A stretch of DNA of 64,000 bases from Nocardia altamirensis NBRC 108246 (GCF_001612685.1 NZ_BDAY01000048.1:1-64000), one strand, 5' to 3'; positions 51,795 through 61,201 are shown, numbered from the stretch's first letter. Notes: a model not told the origin generated them from the letters alone. Made by a program: numbers and translations.

Positions 51795-51815
51795 ACATAC
51801 ATACGGTATGTATGT
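51795..51815. promoter_or_regulatory. Perfect 21-bp palindrome, TetR operator
   Basis: ACATACATAC (51795-51804), central G, GTATGTATGT (51806-51815). It lies 36 bases before the start of the hydrolase-TetR operon. Its symmetry, size and place are those of a TetR autoregulatory operator. Confidence 0.7.
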
Positions 51816-51984
51816 CTAGAGTGATTCTGAACCGGGCGAGCGAATCCGAGCTTCCCGGTAGCGAACTCGCCGCGCTGACACGCGCCTGCCGACCGCAGAG
51901 CACACTCGTTGCACGGAGCGCACTGGTCACTTGACCAGACACGCGCTACCGTCGTCGCGAAAGCACGACGAGACGGAGCTCACC

Positions 51985-53427
51985 ATGACGGTGTCCGAAC
52001 CACCTCGGCCGCCCGCCGAGGCACTGGCCGGCCTCGGGCTGGCCGACCACGCCGCCGCGCTCGCGCAAGGCACGATCAGCTCCGTCGCCGCGGTGGGTGC
52101 CGCGCTCGACCGGATCGAGGCCGCGCAGCCGACGCTCAACGCGTTTCGGATCGTCCGCCGTGAACGGGCGCTGAGCGAGGCAGCCGATGCCGATCGACAG
52201 CTTGCGGCCGGTGTGCGACTGCCGCTGCTCGGCGTGCCGATTGCGGTGAAGGACGACACCGATATCGCCGGTGAGCCAACGGCTTTCGGATGCGGTGGCA
52301 GCTTCGCGCCGCAGACGACGGACGCCGAATCGGTGCGACGGCTCCGTGCGGCGGGCGCGGTGATCGTCGGCAAGACCAACACGTGTGAGCTCGGGCAGTG
52401 GCCGTTCACCAGTGCGGCGTCCTTCGGCCACACCCGCAATCCCTGGGCCGCCGACCGCACGCCAGGCGGTTCCTCCGGCGGCTCGGCGGCCGCGGTCACG
52501 GCCGGATTGGTGCCTGCCGCACTGGGTTCCGACGGCGCGGGCTCCATCCGCATCCCGGCCTCGTGGACCAATCTCGTCGGCATCAAACCGCAGCGTGGCC
52601 GCATCTCGACCTGGCCGCACGCCGAAGCGTTCTACGGGCTCACCGTAAACGGCCCGCTGGCAAGGACGGTCGCCGACGCCGCCCTGCTGCTCGATGTCGC
52701 CGCAGGGCCGCACTCCGGTGATTTACACACTCCCGCACCAATTTCCGCGACCGATGCGGTCGGCCGCGACCCCGGCAAGCTGCGGATCGCACTGTCGCTG
52801 CGCACCCCGTTCACCGCGACCAGGACCATGCTCGACCCCGAGGTAGCGGCGGCAGTGCGGCGCATCGGCGACACCCTGCGTGCGCTCGGCCACACCGTCA
52901 CCGTCGCGGATCTGCACTACGGCCTGCTGATCGGCGCGTCGTTCCTGCCACGTTCACTGGCAGGCATCCGCTCGGTCCACCGGAATATGCCTGGCGCCCA
53001 GGTGGATCCGCGCACGCTCGCCAATGCCCGCTTCGGCACGCTGCTCGACGGACCCGCCCTGTTCGCCTCCAGGAAGGCAGAGCCCTTCTTACACAAGCGC
53101 ATAGGCACCTTCTTCCGCGACTACGACCTGGTCCTCGCGCCGACCACCGCGACACCGCCGCCGCGCGCCGAAGACATCGACGGCATCGGCGTGCACGCGA
53201 CCAACAACCTCATCACCGCCGCCTGCCCCTACACCTGGCCGTGGAACGTGCTCGGCTGGCCGAGCGTGAACGTGCCCGCCGGTTTCACCGACGCGGGCCT
53301 ACCGGTCGGCGCGCAACTGATGAGCACGGCATCGACCGAGCCACTGCTGATTTCAGTTGCGGCGCAATTGGAATCAGAACTGCACTGGGAGCGGGAACGC
53401 CCTAGCCCGTGGTGGGAATCTCGCTGA
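51985..53427 (+). CDS. Amidase (AmiA2-like)
   Basis: A protein of 480 residues from ATG at 51985, with GGAG six bases before it; the frame is open to 51931. The amidase-signature triad is visible: Lys89 in GVPIAVKDDTDIAG, the cis-Ser in RTPGGSSGGSAAAVTAG and the nucleophile Ser187 in GSDGAGSIRIPAS. It hydrolyses carboxamides by an acyl-enzyme. The place between recO and era matches Rv2363 (amiA2) of M. tuberculosis, from memory. It converges on mtnC with a 26-base overlap of the stops. Confidence 0.9.
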   Translation: MTVSEPPRPPAEALAGLGLADHAAALAQGTISSVAAVGAALDRIEAAQPTLNAFRIVRRERALSEAADADRQLAAGVRLPLLGVPIAVKDDTDIAGEPTAFGCGGSFAPQTTDAESVRRLRAAGAVIVGKTNTCELGQWPFTSAASFGHTRNPWAADRTPGGSSGGSAAAVTAGLVPAALGSDGAGSIRIPASWTNLVGIKPQRGRISTWPHAEAFYGLTVNGPLARTVADAALLLDVAAGPHSGDLHTPAPISATDAVGRDPGKLRIALSLRTPFTATRTMLDPEVAAAVRRIGDTLRALGHTVTVADLHYGLLIGASFLPRSLAGIRSVHRNMPGAQVDPRTLANARFGTLLDGPALFASRKAEPFLHKRIGTFFRDYDLVLAPTTATPPPRAEDIDGIGVHATNNLITAACPYTWPWNVLGWPSVNVPAGFTDAGLPVGAQLMSTASTEPLLISVAAQLESELHWERERPSPWWESR

Positions 53428-54085
53428 ACGACGCGACCCGAGGATGCGTGCCGACCTCCGGCGAACCGTCCTCGACGCGGGACACACCCACTGTCCGCAA
53501 GCCCGCAGCGGCCGCGGCGTCCAGCTTCTCGACGGCGCCGGAAACGAACCGAATCCGCTCAGGACTTACACCGATCACCTTCGCGATCAACCTGTAGGAC
53601 AACGGATCGTCGACCTCCCCTTCCGCCGTGCTGTCGAAGTGACCGCTCAGCCCGCCGGACAGATCGCCGAACTGTGAGTTCGCAAACCAGATCTGTTGCA
53701 CCAGCTCGGATTCGGCCGAGAAGACATACACCTGCACCCCCGCCTGCGCCCAGTTCGCCAGCGCAGGCGGCACGTCCGCATAGAACTGCGCGGTCAACGC
53801 CCCCGACGCGAACCCGTCTAACCAGATCAACCCCTGCAACGCCCGCAACGGCTCGGCCCTGATCTCGAGATCCGCCCACTGCTCCAGCCGCCCGGTAACC
53901 GCCGCCGCATCAGCGTGCACATCCCCCATCGCCAACCGCAAAGTATCGACGATGCGCCCGATCTCGGGCTCCGGCCTGCGGATCCACTCCGCCAGCCGCG
54001 CGCGGGCATAGGGATACAACGAGTCTCGTATAGCAGCAACAGGACTCACCGTGCCTTCGATATCGAGCAGCACAGCCTCACTCAT
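53402..54085 (-). CDS. mtnC: Acireductone synthase-like HAD phosphatase (MtnC)
   Basis: A protein of 227 residues, the usual MtnC length. HAD motif I is AVLLDIEGTVSPVAAIRDSL, which is characteristic of enolase-phosphatase E1 (DIEGT). Motif II lies near VYVFSAESELVQQIWFANSQ, and the end has IRFVSGAVEKLDAAAAAGLR (motif IV region reads SGAVEK where SDxxxE is common). It would convert 2,3-diketo-5-methylthiopentyl-1-phosphate to acireductone in methionine salvage. No other salvage gene is in the window. The altered motif IV leaves some doubt about the exact reaction. Confidence 0.75.
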   Translation of the reverse strand: MSEAVLLDIEGTVSPVAAIRDSLYPYARARLAEWIRRPEPEIGRIVDTLRLAMGDVHADAAAVTGRLEQWADLEIRAEPLRALQGLIWLDGFASGALTAQFYADVPPALANWAQAGVQVYVFSAESELVQQIWFANSQFGDLSGGLSGHFDSTAEGEVDDPLSYRLIAKVIGVSPERIRFVSGAVEKLDAAAAAGLRTVGVSRVEDGSPEVGTHPRVASFSEIPTTG

Positions 54086-54203
54086 ACGACAACCTCATCT
54101 CGGTCGGCACTACGGTGGCGATCCGGCCACCCTACCGACCGAGTCACCTCGCGACAGCGCCGGAAGTGGCATCATCGATGGCTCACGATTGCCCAGCAGA
54201 CAA

Positions 54204-55121
54204 TCAGAACCCCAACTTGCCCAACTGCTTCGGATCCCGCTGCCAGTCCTTGGCAACCTTCACATGCAGGTTGAGGTAGATGCGGGTGCCGAGAATGTGC
54301 TCGATCTGCTTGCGGGCGTTGGTGCCGACCTCTTTGAGGCGCGCACCACCCTTGCCGATGATGATCGACTTCTGGCTCGGCCGTTCGACGTAGAGAATCG
54401 CGTGCACGTCGAGCATGTCTTCGCGCTCTTCGTACGGGAGGATCTCTTCGATGACAACCGCCAGCGAGTGCGGCAGTTCGTCCCGAACCCCCTCGAGCGC
54501 GGCCTCGCGAATGAGCTCCGCCATGAGGGTTTCCTCCGGCTCGTCGGTGAGCTCTCCGTCGGGGTAAAACGCCGGTCCCTCAGGCATTTTCGAGGCGATC
54601 ACGTCGACGAGGACCTCGACCTGCTCACCCTTGACCGCGGATACCGGCACCACGTCGGCTTCAGGGCCGAGCAGTTTTGACAACGCGAGGAGCTGCTCGG
54701 CGATCTGGTCCCGGCTCACCTTGTCGATCTTGGTGACCACACCGAGCACCGTCGTCTTCGGCGCCATCTGCTTGATCTGCTGCACGATCCATCGATCGCC
54801 CGGCCCGATCTTCTCGTCGGCGGGCACGCACAGCGTGATCACGTCGACCTCGGAATACGTATCGCGCACAAGGTCGTTCAGCCGCTGGCCGAGCAGGGTG
54901 CGCGGCCGATGCAGGCCTGGCGTATCGACCAGGATGAGCTGCGCGTGTTCGCGGTGCACGATGCCGCGGATGGTATGCCTGGTGGTCTGCGGGCGCGAGG
55001 AGGTGATCGCGATCTTCTGGCCCACAAGCGCATTGGTCAGCGTCGACTTGCCGGTGTTCGGCCTGCCGACGAAACAGACGAAGCCGGAACGGAATTCGGC
55101 GTCTGCCCGACCGTCAGCCAC
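54204..55121 (-). CDS. era: GTPase Era
   Basis: A protein of 305 residues from GTG at 55121, overlapping the cdd-like stop by 8 bases and preceded by GAGG. It binds 16S rRNA and helps 30S assembly. G1 is GRPNTGKST (19-27), G3 is LVDTPG, and G4 is TKID. The C-terminal KH domain has RPSQKSIIIGKGGARLKEVG and ends AKDWQRDPKQLGKLGF. It is last gene of the tightly packed phoH-ybeY-CNNM-cdd-era run, as in Rv2364c-Rv2368c. Confidence 0.97.
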   Translation of the reverse strand: MADGRADAEFRSGFVCFVGRPNTGKSTLTNALVGQKIAITSSRPQTTRHTIRGIVHREHAQLILVDTPGLHRPRTLLGQRLNDLVRDTYSEVDVITLCVPADEKIGPGDRWIVQQIKQMAPKTTVLGVVTKIDKVSRDQIAEQLLALSKLLGPEADVVPVSAVKGEQVEVLVDVIASKMPEGPAFYPDGELTDEPEETLMAELIREAALEGVRDELPHSLAVVIEEILPYEEREDMLDVHAILYVERPSQKSIIIGKGGARLKEVGTNARKQIEHILGTRIYLNLHVKVAKDWQRDPKQLGKLGF

Positions 55122-55494
55122 CGGAGACCTCGCTGGCAGTCTGTGCGTCGACGGCGATTTCCGCGTCGTCGACGATCTCGAAGACCGCACCGTTCTGGTC
55201 GGTGAAAATGATCCTGGCGGCCGGCGACACCTCACGCACCGCGGCGACCCCGTAGTCGGACAGGCGCCCGCCGACCACCACGGCCGCCTCGAAACCCTCT
55301 GCGCCGCTGGAGATCGCGGCCGTGACCGCCGCCTGCAGCGCGGTCATCCGCAGCGCGGTCAGGCTCACCTCGCCCGCCGCGTAGGTGCGGCCGTCGGTGT
55401 CGCGGATCGCCGCGCCGCTCGTGCCACCGGTGCGGCCCATCGCGCCACGCGCCAACACCACCAGTTTGTTGTCCTCGGGATCCAATTCGGTCAT
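55114..55494 (-). CDS. Cytidine deaminase-like protein lacking zinc ligands (Rv2365c-like)
   Basis: A protein of 126 residues, in the place where many actinobacteria are annotated with 'cytidine deaminase'. The fold is suggested by SGAAIRDTDGRTYAAGEVSL, where CDA proteins have the first strands. However, the catalytic (H/C)AE and PCxxC motifs are missing: the protein contains no Cys and no His at all. It cannot bind the catalytic zinc and is probably non-enzymatic. The flanks overlap: its start overlaps the CNNM stop by 4 bases and its end overlaps era by 8. Synteny matches Rv2365c, a conserved hypothetical. Confidence 0.85.
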   Translation of the reverse strand: MTELDPEDNKLVVLARGAMGRTGGTSGAAIRDTDGRTYAAGEVSLTALRMTALQAAVTAAISSGAEGFEAAVVVGGRLSDYGVAAVREVSPAARIIFTDQNGAVFEIVDDAEIAVDAQTASEVSGG

Positions 55495-56849
55495 TCGGTG
55501 TCTCCGTCCTCGTGTCGACCGGCCGGGACTTCCCGATCCGAGCCGTTGCCTTTGCGCTTGCCGTTCGGCTTGCGGTCCTCGCCGCTCTGCGCCTTGTCCG
55601 TCGCCTTGCGCACCACCACGGTGTGCACCCGCACCCGCCCACGCGTGTCCGCGCCGCCCTCGCCGCGCAACACCAGCCCGTGCACCACGACCTTCGAGCC
55701 GGGCAACGGCACCCGGCCGAGTTCGTGCGCCATCAACCCGCCGACCGTGTCGACGTCTTCCTCCTCGATGTCGAGCCCGTACAGCTCACCGAGGTCTTCG
55801 ACCGGCAACCGCGCCGACACGCGATAGCGACCGTCGCCGAGGTCTTCGATGGGTGGCGTCTCGTCGATGTCGTATTCGTCGGCGATCTCACCGACGATCT
55901 CCTCGAGCACGTCCTCGATCGTCACCAGCCCGGCTATCCCGCCGTATTCATCGACCAACAGCGCCATGTGGTTACGCCTGCGCTGCATTTCGTCGAGCAG
56001 GCTGTCCAAGGGTTTCGAGTCGGGCATGAACACCGCGGGCCGCATCACCTCGCCGACGAGCACCTTGCGGCTGCGTTCCGCATACGGCACAAGATCTTTC
56101 AGATACACCACGCCGAGGATGTCGTCGACGTTCTCGCCGATCACCGGGATGCGCGAGTGCCCGGACCGCACCGCGAGCGACATCGCCTGTGCCGCAGTCT
56201 TGTCCGCCTCGATCCAGACCATCTCGGTGCGCGGCACCATCACCGCACGCGCGGCGGTATCGCCGAGTTCGAAGACGGACTGGATCATTCGGCGTTCGTC
56301 GTCGGCGACCACACCGCGCTCGCTGGCCATCTCGACCACCTCGCGCAGCTCGATCTCGGAGGCGAACGGGCCGTTGCGGAAACCCTTACCCGGCGTGATC
56401 GCGTTACCGAGCAGGATGAGCAGCCTGCTGAGCGGGCCGAGCAGCGCGCCGATGAATTGCAGCGGCAGCGCGGCGATCAGCGCGATCGAATAGGCGTGCT
56501 GGCGGCCGAGGGTACGCGGGCCGACCCCGATCACCACATAGGACACCAGCACCATGACCAGCGCGGTGGCCAGCAACGCCCACTCGTCGTTCCATACCGC
56601 GATCAGTGCCGCCGCGAGCAGCACGGTGGCGCCGATTTCGCACAGAATGCGCAGCAGCACCATGAGATTCACGTAGCGGGCGCGGTCTGCGACGATCTTG
56701 CTGAGCCGCACCGCGCCAGGCCGGTCGGCCCGGACCATGTCGTCGACCCGTGCCGGAGAGATGGTGTTCAACGCCGAATCGACACCCGCGAACACCCCGC
56801 CCACCGGGACGAGCAGGACCGCGAGCAGGATCAGGGTCAGCGAACTCAC
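55491..56849 (-). CDS. CNNM/CorC-type membrane protein with CBS pair (hemolysin family)
   Basis: A protein of 452 residues. An N-terminal DUF21 domain has about four helices (LTLILLAVLLVPVGGVFAGV onward; LRILCEIGATVLLAAALIAV). Two CBS domains follow (about 205-330, with MVPRTEMVWIEADKTAAQAM and LLVDEYGGIAGLVTIEDVLE), then a CorC_HlyC transporter-associated domain, then a charged tail. The family is linked to Mg/Co efflux. It corresponds in place to Rv2366c. It overlaps ybeY and the cdd-like gene by 4 bases each. Confidence 0.92.
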   Translation of the reverse strand: MSSLTLILLAVLLVPVGGVFAGVDSALNTISPARVDDMVRADRPGAVRLSKIVADRARYVNLMVLLRILCEIGATVLLAAALIAVWNDEWALLATALVMVLVSYVVIGVGPRTLGRQHAYSIALIAALPLQFIGALLGPLSRLLILLGNAITPGKGFRNGPFASEIELREVVEMASERGVVADDERRMIQSVFELGDTAARAVMVPRTEMVWIEADKTAAQAMSLAVRSGHSRIPVIGENVDDILGVVYLKDLVPYAERSRKVLVGEVMRPAVFMPDSKPLDSLLDEMQRRRNHMALLVDEYGGIAGLVTIEDVLEEIVGEIADEYDIDETPPIEDLGDGRYRVSARLPVEDLGELYGLDIEEEDVDTVGGLMAHELGRVPLPGSKVVVHGLVLRGEGGADTRGRVRVHTVVVRKATDKAQSGEDRKPNGKRKGNGSDREVPAGRHEDGDTE

Positions 56850-57400
56850 GCGGGTCCCAGTGCGTCACCCGGTGTGGTGAAGCCCGCCTTCCCCAGCAAC
56901 CTGGCGTCCCTGGCGGCGAGTTCGGCCCGCCGCTGTGCCTCGCGCAGGCTCTCGTACCACTCTTCGAGCAGCCGGTCCTGCAGCGCGAACATTTCCTTCT
57001 CCTCGTCCGGCTCGGCATGGTCGTAGCCGAGCAGGTGCAGGACGCCGTGCACGGTGAGCAGCGCGAGTTCGTGGTCGAGCGAGTGCCCGGCCTTGCGCGC
57101 CTGGCCCGCGGCGAACTCGGGGCAGAGCACGATGTCGCCGAGCATGGACGGGCCGGGTTCCGGACTGTCCGGCCGCCCGCCCGGCTCGAGTTCGTCCATC
57201 GGGAACGACATGACGTCGGTCGGGCCGGGTAGATCCATCCAGCGCATGTGCAGGTCGGCCATGGTGTCGAGATCGACGAGCACCATCGACAGTTCCGCGG
57301 CGGGGTGCACGTCCATCCGGCCGATCACGAACCGCGCGACACTGACCAGATCCTCTTCGGGTACGTCGATACCCGACTCGTTGGCGATCTCGATACTCAC
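56846..57400 (-). CDS. ybeY: Endoribonuclease YbeY
   Basis: A protein of 184 residues. The zinc site is HGVLHLLGYDH with His118, His122 and His128. The conserved DLPGPTDVMSFPMDELEPGG comes before it. YbeY processes the 3' end of 16S rRNA and takes part in ribosome quality control. It overlaps the CNNM gene by 4 bases and follows phoH after 75 bases. Confidence 0.96.
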   Translation of the reverse strand: MSIEIANESGIDVPEEDLVSVARFVIGRMDVHPAAELSMVLVDLDTMADLHMRWMDLPGPTDVMSFPMDELEPGGRPDSPEPGPSMLGDIVLCPEFAAGQARKAGHSLDHELALLTVHGVLHLLGYDHAEPDEEKEMFALQDRLLEEWYESLREAQRRAELAARDARLLGKAGFTTPGDALGPA

Positions 57401-57475
57401 CCGGTAAGCCTATGTCACCGCAGATGGCCGGTTGCCGCGCAACCCGAGGTCCGGGTCACGCGACAACCTGCGATG

Positions 57476-58588
57476 TCAGCGCCGATCGCCGCGGCTCGCG
57501 GCACGACGTTGCGCCCGGTTGCCCGGATAGTGCGGGCCGACCTGCGGCCTGGCTTCCGACTCTGCCCGGTCGTAGGCGTCGACGATGTCGGCGACCAGCC
57601 GGTGCCGGACCACGTCGCTGCTGGTGAGATACGAGAAGTGGATGTCCTCGATATCGGTGAGGATCTCACTCGCCGCCCGCAGCCCCGACCGTGCGCCGGT
57701 CGGCAGGTCGACCTGGCTGACGTCGCCGGTCACCACGATCTTCGAGCCGAAGCCGAGCCGGGTGAGGAACATCTTCATCTGCTCGGCCGTGGTGTTCTGC
57801 GCCTCGTCGAGCACGATGAACGAATCGTTGAGCGTGCGACCGCGCATGTACGCCAGCGGCGCGACCTCGATGACGCCTGCCGCCATCAACTTCGGGATGG
57901 CTTCGGGATCCATCATGTCGTGCAGTGCGTCGTAGAGCGGGCGCAGGTACGGATCGATTTTCTCGTTGAGCGTGCCAGGCAGGAAGCCGAGCCGCTCACC
58001 TGCCTCCACCGCGGGGCGGGTCAGGATGATCCGGTTGACCTGCTTGGTCTGCAGCGCCTGCACGGCCTTGGCCATCGCCAGATACGTCTTGCCGGTACCG
58101 GCAGGGCCGATGCCGAAGACGATGGTGTTGGCGTCGATCGCGTCGACGTAGCGCTTCTGGTTCAGCGTCTTCGGCCGGACGGTCTTGCCGCGCCGGGACA
58201 GGATGTCCAGGCTGAGCACCTCGGCCGGGGACTCCGATGAGCCCTCCGTGAGCATGGATACGGTGTGCCGCACCGCTTCCGGAGTCACCACTCGATTCCG
58301 GCCGGTCAGCGCGATGAGCTGTTCGATTACTCGCTCGGCGAGCGCGACATCGGCCGCCTTGCCGGTCAGGGTGACGGAATTGCCGCGGACATGGATGTCC
58401 GCATCGAGCAGCTCTTCGAGTTCACGCAGATTCTGGTCGGCCGAACCGAGGAACGGGAACACGGATTCGGGAGCGAGTTCGATACTGGAACGCACGGTGC
58501 GTGCTGCGGGGCCCGAGCCGTTGTCGTCGGCGCCGATGCCTGCCGTTGATGGAGTGGTCGGGTCGCCGATCTCGCCTTGTGTTCTCAA
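57476..58588 (-). CDS. phoH: PhoH-family ATPase
   Basis: A protein of 370 residues, apparently from TTG at 58588. An N-terminal KH-like region (DADIHVRGNSVTLTGKAADV) is followed by the PhoH ATPase with Walker A GPAGTGKT (161-168) and Walker B FIVLDEAQN. The stretch TRPAVEAGERLGFLPGTLNE is typical. Members bind and hydrolyse ATP and probably unwind RNA, and they are commonly next to ybeY. It is Rv2368c (phoH1)-like in place. First gene of the era run; the tail is basic (GNRAQRRAASRGDRR). Confidence 0.95.
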   Translation of the reverse strand: MRTQGEIGDPTTPSTAGIGADDNGSGPAARTVRSSIELAPESVFPFLGSADQNLRELEELLDADIHVRGNSVTLTGKAADVALAERVIEQLIALTGRNRVVTPEAVRHTVSMLTEGSSESPAEVLSLDILSRRGKTVRPKTLNQKRYVDAIDANTIVFGIGPAGTGKTYLAMAKAVQALQTKQVNRIILTRPAVEAGERLGFLPGTLNEKIDPYLRPLYDALHDMMDPEAIPKLMAAGVIEVAPLAYMRGRTLNDSFIVLDEAQNTTAEQMKMFLTRLGFGSKIVVTGDVSQVDLPTGARSGLRAASEILTDIEDIHFSYLTSSDVVRHRLVADIVDAYDRAESEARPQVGPHYPGNRAQRRAASRGDRR

Positions 58589-58699
58589 AAGTGGCTATAG
58601 CCTGCTTTCCGGTCTCGACGTGCTGCTGTGTTGAGGAAAGTTTAACGCGCCCCACCGACACCGCCCAGTGAATAAGCCGCTATCGGAGGGACCGGACGA

Positions 58700-59635
58700 T
58701 CACGGGATTCCCCGGCGGCGCTGTGCCCAATCCTCGGTGAAATCACGAAAGCGTCGCGTCGCGCCCGATGGCGCGATCGCGGCCGACCACACCAGGCCGA
58801 CATCGCGGGTCGCGCCCGCGTCCGCGAGCGGGATCAGCACCGGTCCAGGCAGGCGTTGCTCCGGCTTCGCGCCGACCACCCGCGGGGCGCTCGCCGGGCC
58901 GAGATCCTCCTCCGGCAGCACACCGACGCCGAGACCGGCGGCGACCAGGCCTGCGACGGTGACGAGGTCGCTGGACTCGAAGGCGATACGCAGGCGCAGG
59001 TCGGCGGCGGCGGACAGGTCCTCGACGATCCGGCGCATCCCGTAGCCGGGATGCATGGCGATGAAGTCCTCGTCGGCGATTTCGGCGAGACGCACCTGCC
59101 TGCGGCCGACCAGCCGGTGATCGGCGGGGACGGCGAGGGCGAGCCGCTGACGCAGCAGACCGCGCCAGCCGATGCCAGGCATGGTCGGGCGCGGCGAGAC
59201 GATGCCGAGATCCGACGTGCCGTCGAGCACATCGGTGGCCACCATTTCCGAAGGACCCTGCCGCAGCGCGAAAGAGATTCGGGCGGAACCGCGCCGGAAT
59301 TCGCCGACCAGTTGCGGCACCAGCCAGCCGCCGAAGGAATGCAAAAAGGACAGGCGCACAACACCGTTGGCCGGGCTGTTCAGATCGGCGATGGATTGGC
59401 TCGCCGCGTCGAGTTCGGATTGCGCGCGGCGGGCGTGTTCGTAATAGATGCGGCCGAACTCGTTGAGGGTGATGCGTTTGCCGCGTCGGTCGAACAGCTC
59501 GACGCCGAACTTGCGCTCCAACCTGCCGAGCATGCGCGACAGGGTCGGCTGAGCGATGTGCAGGCGCTCTGCGGCCGCGCCGACCCGTTCCAGTTCGGCC
59601 AGCGTGGTGAACCATTCGAGGTCGGCGCCAAGCAT
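58700..59635 (-). CDS. LysR-family regulator
   Basis: A protein of 311 residues. The HTH is LEWFTTLAELERVGAAAERL then HIAQPTLSRMLGRLERKFGV, followed by the LysR linker helix and an effector domain starting GVVRLSFLHSFGGWLVPQLV. It is divergent from an MFS exporter (59791), the common pairing in which the regulator activates the transporter. An AT-rich inverted element (59732-59755) in the gap is a candidate binding site. Confidence 0.9.
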   Translation of the reverse strand: MLGADLEWFTTLAELERVGAAAERLHIAQPTLSRMLGRLERKFGVELFDRRGKRITLNEFGRIYYEHARRAQSELDAASQSIADLNSPANGVVRLSFLHSFGGWLVPQLVGEFRRGSARISFALRQGPSEMVATDVLDGTSDLGIVSPRPTMPGIGWRGLLRQRLALAVPADHRLVGRRQVRLAEIADEDFIAMHPGYGMRRIVEDLSAAADLRLRIAFESSDLVTVAGLVAAGLGVGVLPEEDLGPASAPRVVGAKPEQRLPGPVLIPLADAGATRDVGLVWSAAIAPSGATRRFRDFTEDWAQRRRGIP

Positions 59636-59731
59636 GGTTGTCTGCTCCTCAGGTCAGCGTGGTGCTTGTCACACCACGTTCCGGCGTCGCGGTCGGCATC
59701 GGCGAGCACTCTGTCTATATGCGCTCGGTGC

Positions 59732-59755
59732 ATGAACTTCTCTATTATTATTCAT
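59732..59755. promoter_or_regulatory. AT-rich inverted element, LysR/MFS gap
   Basis: ATGAA (59732-59736) and TTCAT (59751-59755) flank an AT-rich core (TCTATTATTA) in an otherwise GC-rich genome. The size and position suit a LysR binding site or promoter. Confidence 0.4.
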
Positions 59756-59790
59756 TTCCCTTCGGAAGACCGGGTGACGATCCTGGATCG

Positions 59791-61035
59791 GTGACCCTCA
59801 CGAAGACTCGCCCGGCCGCGGTCCGCGACATCGCGCACGAGCGCCGGATCATCACCGCGCTGTTCGCGGCGGGGTTGGCGACCTTCGCGACGATGTACAG
59901 CGCGCAGGCGTTGCTGCCGAGTCTGTCCGCCGAGTTCGGTGCCGCGCCCGCCCATGCGGCGCTTGCGGTTTCGCTCACCACGGGCGTGCTCGCGCTGGCG
60001 ATCATCCCCGTCAGCGCGCTGTCGTCGCGCATCGGCCGCACCAGAGTGATGACGGTGTCCGCACTGAGTTCGGCGGCGATCGGACTGCTGCTGCCGCTCA
60101 GCCCTTCGCTGGATGTGCTGCTCGCCGGGCGGGCCTTGCAAGGCTTGACCTTGGCCGGAGTACCCGCCGTCGCGATGGCCTATCTCGCCGAAGAGATCGG
60201 CGCCGAGGGTCTCGGCGCGGCGATGGGCGTCTATATCGCGGGCACCAGCATGGGCGGGCTTGCCGGGCGGGTGATACCGGCTTTCACCCTCGGCGTCGGG
60301 TCATGGCGGTGGGCCGAAGCGTCGATCTCGGTGGCGGCGGCGGTGTGCACCCTGTGGTTCGTGCGCGGTCTGCCACCGTCCCGCGGCTTTGTCCCGCAAT
60401 CGGCCGGAATCCGTACGGTGGTGGGCGATCTCGTGGTTCAACTCCGCCATCGCGGCCTGCTCGCACTGTTCGGGCTCGCGCTGGTCCTCGTCGGCGGATT
60501 CGTTTCGCTCTACAACTTCCTCGGCTACCGGCTCACCCAGCCGCCCTTCGAATTGCCCAGCGCGGTAGCAGGTTTGGTGTTCGTGCTCTACGCCGCGGGC
60601 AGCGGTGCTTCAGCGGTCGCCGGACGGCTCGCCGATCGCATCGGCCGCCAGTGGGTGCTCGCCGCCGCGGTGCTGGTCATGGGCATCGGCTTGGCCATGA
60701 CGCTTCCCGACAACCTCGCCACCCTGATCCTCGGCATGGCCCTGTGCACCGCAGGCTTTTTCGGCGCCCACTCGGTCGCCAGCGGATGGGTCGGCGCCAT
60801 GGCGGTCGGCAACCGCGGCGCGGCATCCTCGCTGTACCTGTTCTCCTTCTATGTCGGCAGCGCCGTCATCGGCGGCGGGAGCGGCATCGCCTACACCCAC
60901 TACGGCTGGACCGGCCTAGCAGCCAGTGTCGGCATTCTGCTCGTCGTCGCCGCAATCCTCGTGTCTGCATTGTCGATTCACGCGACAGCCGCACGACGAT
61001 CGGCGTCCTGCGCCGAGGCGGGTCAGGCTGCGTAG
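59791..61035 (+). CDS. MFS transporter (YnfM-like)
   Basis: A protein of 414 residues from GTG at 59791. The frame is open to 59638 but the extra part would fill the promoter region. It has twelve hydrophobic segments. The first (ALFAAGLATFATMYSAQALL) with LPSLSAEFGAAPAHAALAVS is typical of YnfM-type exporters. MFS motif A appears as ALSSRIGRTRVMTVS, with a second copy RLADRIGRQWVLAAA. It probably exports a small metabolite or drug under control of the divergent LysR protein. Confidence 0.87.
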   Translation: MTLTKTRPAAVRDIAHERRIITALFAAGLATFATMYSAQALLPSLSAEFGAAPAHAALAVSLTTGVLALAIIPVSALSSRIGRTRVMTVSALSSAAIGLLLPLSPSLDVLLAGRALQGLTLAGVPAVAMAYLAEEIGAEGLGAAMGVYIAGTSMGGLAGRVIPAFTLGVGSWRWAEASISVAAAVCTLWFVRGLPPSRGFVPQSAGIRTVVGDLVVQLRHRGLLALFGLALVLVGGFVSLYNFLGYRLTQPPFELPSAVAGLVFVLYAAGSGASAVAGRLADRIGRQWVLAAAVLVMGIGLAMTLPDNLATLILGMALCTAGFFGAHSVASGWVGAMAVGNRGAASSLYLFSFYVGSAVIGGGSGIAYTHYGWTGLAASVGILLVVAAILVSALSIHATAARRSASCAEAGQAA

Positions 61036-61201
61036 CGCCGCCAGGACCCCCGAATTTCGGGCACGATTTGTGCCGAAGACAGCGCTACGCTGCGAGCCAT
61101 AGGTGTTACACGGGAGGACGGCACCTGAATCGCTTGTACGGCTGCTCTTTTCCGCCATCGATGCGGCGAGCTGCTGCGAGCTCAACGGGAGGAAGCCACC
61201 G

